Shown piece by piece: positions 44,569 to 45,737 of a DNA stretch of 45,737 nucleotides (position 1 is the first letter of the stretch; every line of letters starts with the position of its first letter). The translations under genes were made by a program, and so were the position numbers. The stretch lies in assembly GCA_027318585.1 (NCBI GenBank), contig DAHVOW010000012.1, positions 1 through 45,737 of the forward strand. Direction: 5' to 3'. Below the pieces are notes generated by a model. The model was not told where the DNA came from. It saw only the letters and a program-made list of their open reading frames with translations, and did not search any database. This stretch comes from Methanobacteriaceae archaeon (lineage in GTDB: Archaea; Methanobacteriota; Methanobacteria; Methanobacteriales; Methanobacteriaceae).

Positions 44569-45147
44569 TTAATATTTTTCAAGGAATCTGCTAAAGCGTT
44601 TTAAGGTTTTTCGAAGGCTTCGAAATCCCTCTTCATCACTTTTAACACCTTCTAAAGTATCCTGGGACCAGAAATTAGCCCCTAAGTTAGCTCCAAAGGC
44701 CCCTCCACTGACTGGTATGGCTCCGTTAAGAATGTAATAGGTCAATATCTGTTGCATGGCCAGTTCCTGGCCGCCAGCTCGGTCCCCACCTATGGCAATA
44801 CCCATTCCCACTTTATACTGCAGAAAATTAAAATCAACGGCTCCCAGCGCTCGGCACCGATCCATGACTGCCTTTAAATTAGCACTCAGTCCCCCATTGT
44901 AGATGGGAGTGGCCATTATTAACCCTTCAGCTTCCTGGATGAGAGGGTATACTTCGTACATATCATCCTTTAGGATGCACTCCTTCTTACGCATACAATA
45001 ATCACAGTGACGGCAGGGCCCGATATTTTTCCCACGCACCGTGAAAAATTCGGTTTCAAAGCCCTTCTCTTCCATCATAGATAAAGCTTCTTGTAAAACG
45101 TATTCTGTGGCCTGTTTTCGAGGACTTCCGCATATTCCCAGTATCAC
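44569..45147 (-). CDS. Iron-sulfur flavoprotein, NADPH-dependent FMN reductase family
   Basis: The protein matches the Isf family of methanogens, a homodimeric FMN and [4Fe-4S] carrier or oxygen/peroxide-reducing enzyme. The start ILGICGSPRK is the FMN phosphate loop. The compact cluster motif CRHCDYCMRKKEC (Cys45, 48, 51, 57; CX2CX2CX5C) is diagnostic. MATPIYNGGLSANLKAVMDR follows. I chose GTG 45147 because AGGGTGTGAT lies just upstream; the TTG at 45165 overlaps the promoter region. The length is 192 residues. It lies 29 bp before the ModE-like gene on the same strand. Confidence 0.9.
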   Translation of the reverse strand: MILGICGSPRKQATEYVLQEALSMMEEKGFETEFFTVRGKNIGPCRHCDYCMRKKECILKDDMYEVYPLIQEAEGLIMATPIYNGGLSANLKAVMDRCRALGAVDFNFLQYKVGMGIAIGGDRAGGQELAMQQILTYYILNGAIPVSGGAFGANLGANFWSQDTLEGVKSDEEGFRSLRKTLKRFSRFLEKY

Positions 45148-45290
45148 AAAATCACACCCTATCAATATATTATAATATCAAGTCTATTAACTTACTTGAC
45201 CTGGGGGATGTAAAATTTAGCAATCATCATGATCTTATATGGGAACATCAACGATTTTAGGGCCTAATTCGGCTTATTTTTAAATGAATT

Positions 45291-45306
45291 TTAACCCTTG
45301 AAATGT
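45291..45306 (+). repeat. Degenerate ORB-like sequence
   Basis: TTAACCCTTGAAATGT matches the ORB start TTTACACTTGAAATGT at 14 of 16 positions, including the whole CTTGAAATGT part. The second half of the ORB is missing. It may be a weak Orc1 site or a chance match. Confidence 0.3.
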
Positions 45307-45351
45307 TAAAATGTACAGTTTAAAAAGGTTTAAGGGATCAAGGGGAAAATT

Positions 45352-45456
45352 ATGAACATTTTCCCATCAACTACCTCCCATTCATCACATAGAGTGGAAG
45401 CTGAAAAAGATAATCCCTCTCCTTTCGAAGTAAAACACATATTTAAAGTGTATTGA
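45352..45456 (+). CDS. Possible small protein, 34 residues
   Basis: An ATG preceded by CAAGGGGAAAATT (a good ribosome site at 8-nt spacing) opens a 34-codon frame ending in TGA. The product starts MNIFPSTTSHSSHRVEAEKD and is hydrophilic, with no motif I recognise. It stands alone in a gene-free stretch. Chance occurrence is quite possible. Confidence 0.22.
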   Translation: MNIFPSTTSHSSHRVEAEKDNPSPFEVKHIFKVY

Positions 45457-45737
45457 GTATAAATTGACTTTCCCATCCTGATATTTAAATGAAATAAAGT
45501 AATTTAACTCTTTTTTGTTAAATGAGACACTGAACAGTTTAGAGTTAATTTAAGCAATTAATCATTTTAAAAATTCTTATTTCTTTAGCTTTGTTTAGCA
45601 AAAGGGTCTTTATAAAGTTTCTGGTTTTAATCCCGGAAATTCCAATCCATACTGCTTGTTTTTCTATTTAAGCCGTCTTCAGAAGGAATTACAAGAACTA
45701 AAAATAGATAAACGCAATCCGTTGTTATTTTACCTAG

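Larger units (their letters stand above)
45148..45737. other. 590-bp gene-free right end
   Basis: No long ORF covers this AT-rich stretch. It holds a degenerate ORB-like sequence (45291), a 34-codon frame with a good ribosome site (45352), and a TTTATAAA TATA-like element at 45609-45616. The last could drive a gene starting beyond the window. I see no RNA gene or repeat array. Confidence 0.6.

Overview
The window looks like chromosome from a Methanobacterium-like methanogen (Methanobacteriales). The signs are F420-dependent methylene-tetrahydromethanopterin dehydrogenase (mtd), a methanogenesis-marker-type protein, a fused Kae1-Bud32, Hef, archaeal uS15 and ThrS, and an Orc1/Cdc6 very close to MthCdc6-1 of Methanothermobacter as I remember it. 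Intergenic DNA is AT-rich with archaeal TATA boxes. Most genes have GGTGAT/GGAGG-type ribosome binding sites. I see no insertion sequence, CRISPR array or prophage.

Layout. 1-490: replication-origin DNA with five evenly spaced origin-recognition-box (ORB) repeats, followed by orc1/cdc6. 1.6-12.2 kb: a long minus-strand run of pyrB, trmI, hef, an aconitase-X enzyme, recJ-like, rps15, rdgB, a secreted M14-like hydrolase with a strange cationic insert, and kae1-bud32. 12.2-18.6 kb: a membrane-anchored alpha/beta hydrolase, a CobT-like protein, uppP, ilvE, two tandem tRNA-Val genes, a membrane-tethered Mrr-like protein, surE and a DUF2098 protein. 18.8-30.2 kb: a methanogenesis marker, ilvC-ilvN-ilvB, purD, argF, a TetR regulator with a likely operator, argS, signal peptidase and ilvD. 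30.5-38.9 kb: an MgtC/DUF4010 protein, thrS, parA with a small interrupted partner gene, a radical-SAM protein, cbiA/cfbB and a polysaccharide-polymerase-like membrane protein. 38.9-45.7 kb: a 650-bp gap with palindromes and a stray ORB, mtd, an HD protein, flavodoxin, TMEM175-like channel, hisB, ferredoxin, a ModE-like regulator, an iron-sulfur flavoprotein and a 590-bp gene-free tail.

How the genes work together. A complete branched-chain amino acid set (ilvB, ilvN, ilvC, ilvD, ilvE) lies within 15 kb. Arginine, pyrimidine, purine and histidine synthesis each have one gene here. Several genome-maintenance genes (orc1, hef, recJ-like, parA) lie close to the origin.

The most interesting signal is a possible chromosome-segregation module. 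parA overlaps by 4 nt a short gene whose N-terminus carries a ParB-like GKGLDALI box. The palindrome TAACTTATAAGTTA or close relatives lies on both sides of this pair and again near 43.8 kb and 15.0 kb. The partner gene has one in-frame TGA where a Trp codon would fit. A second unexplained signal is the 13-bp palindrome TTCTACNGTAGAA. It occurs exactly four times, as two pairs beside AT-rich tracts at 18.6 and 39.0 kb. All functions are inferred by reading the sequence; no database search was run.
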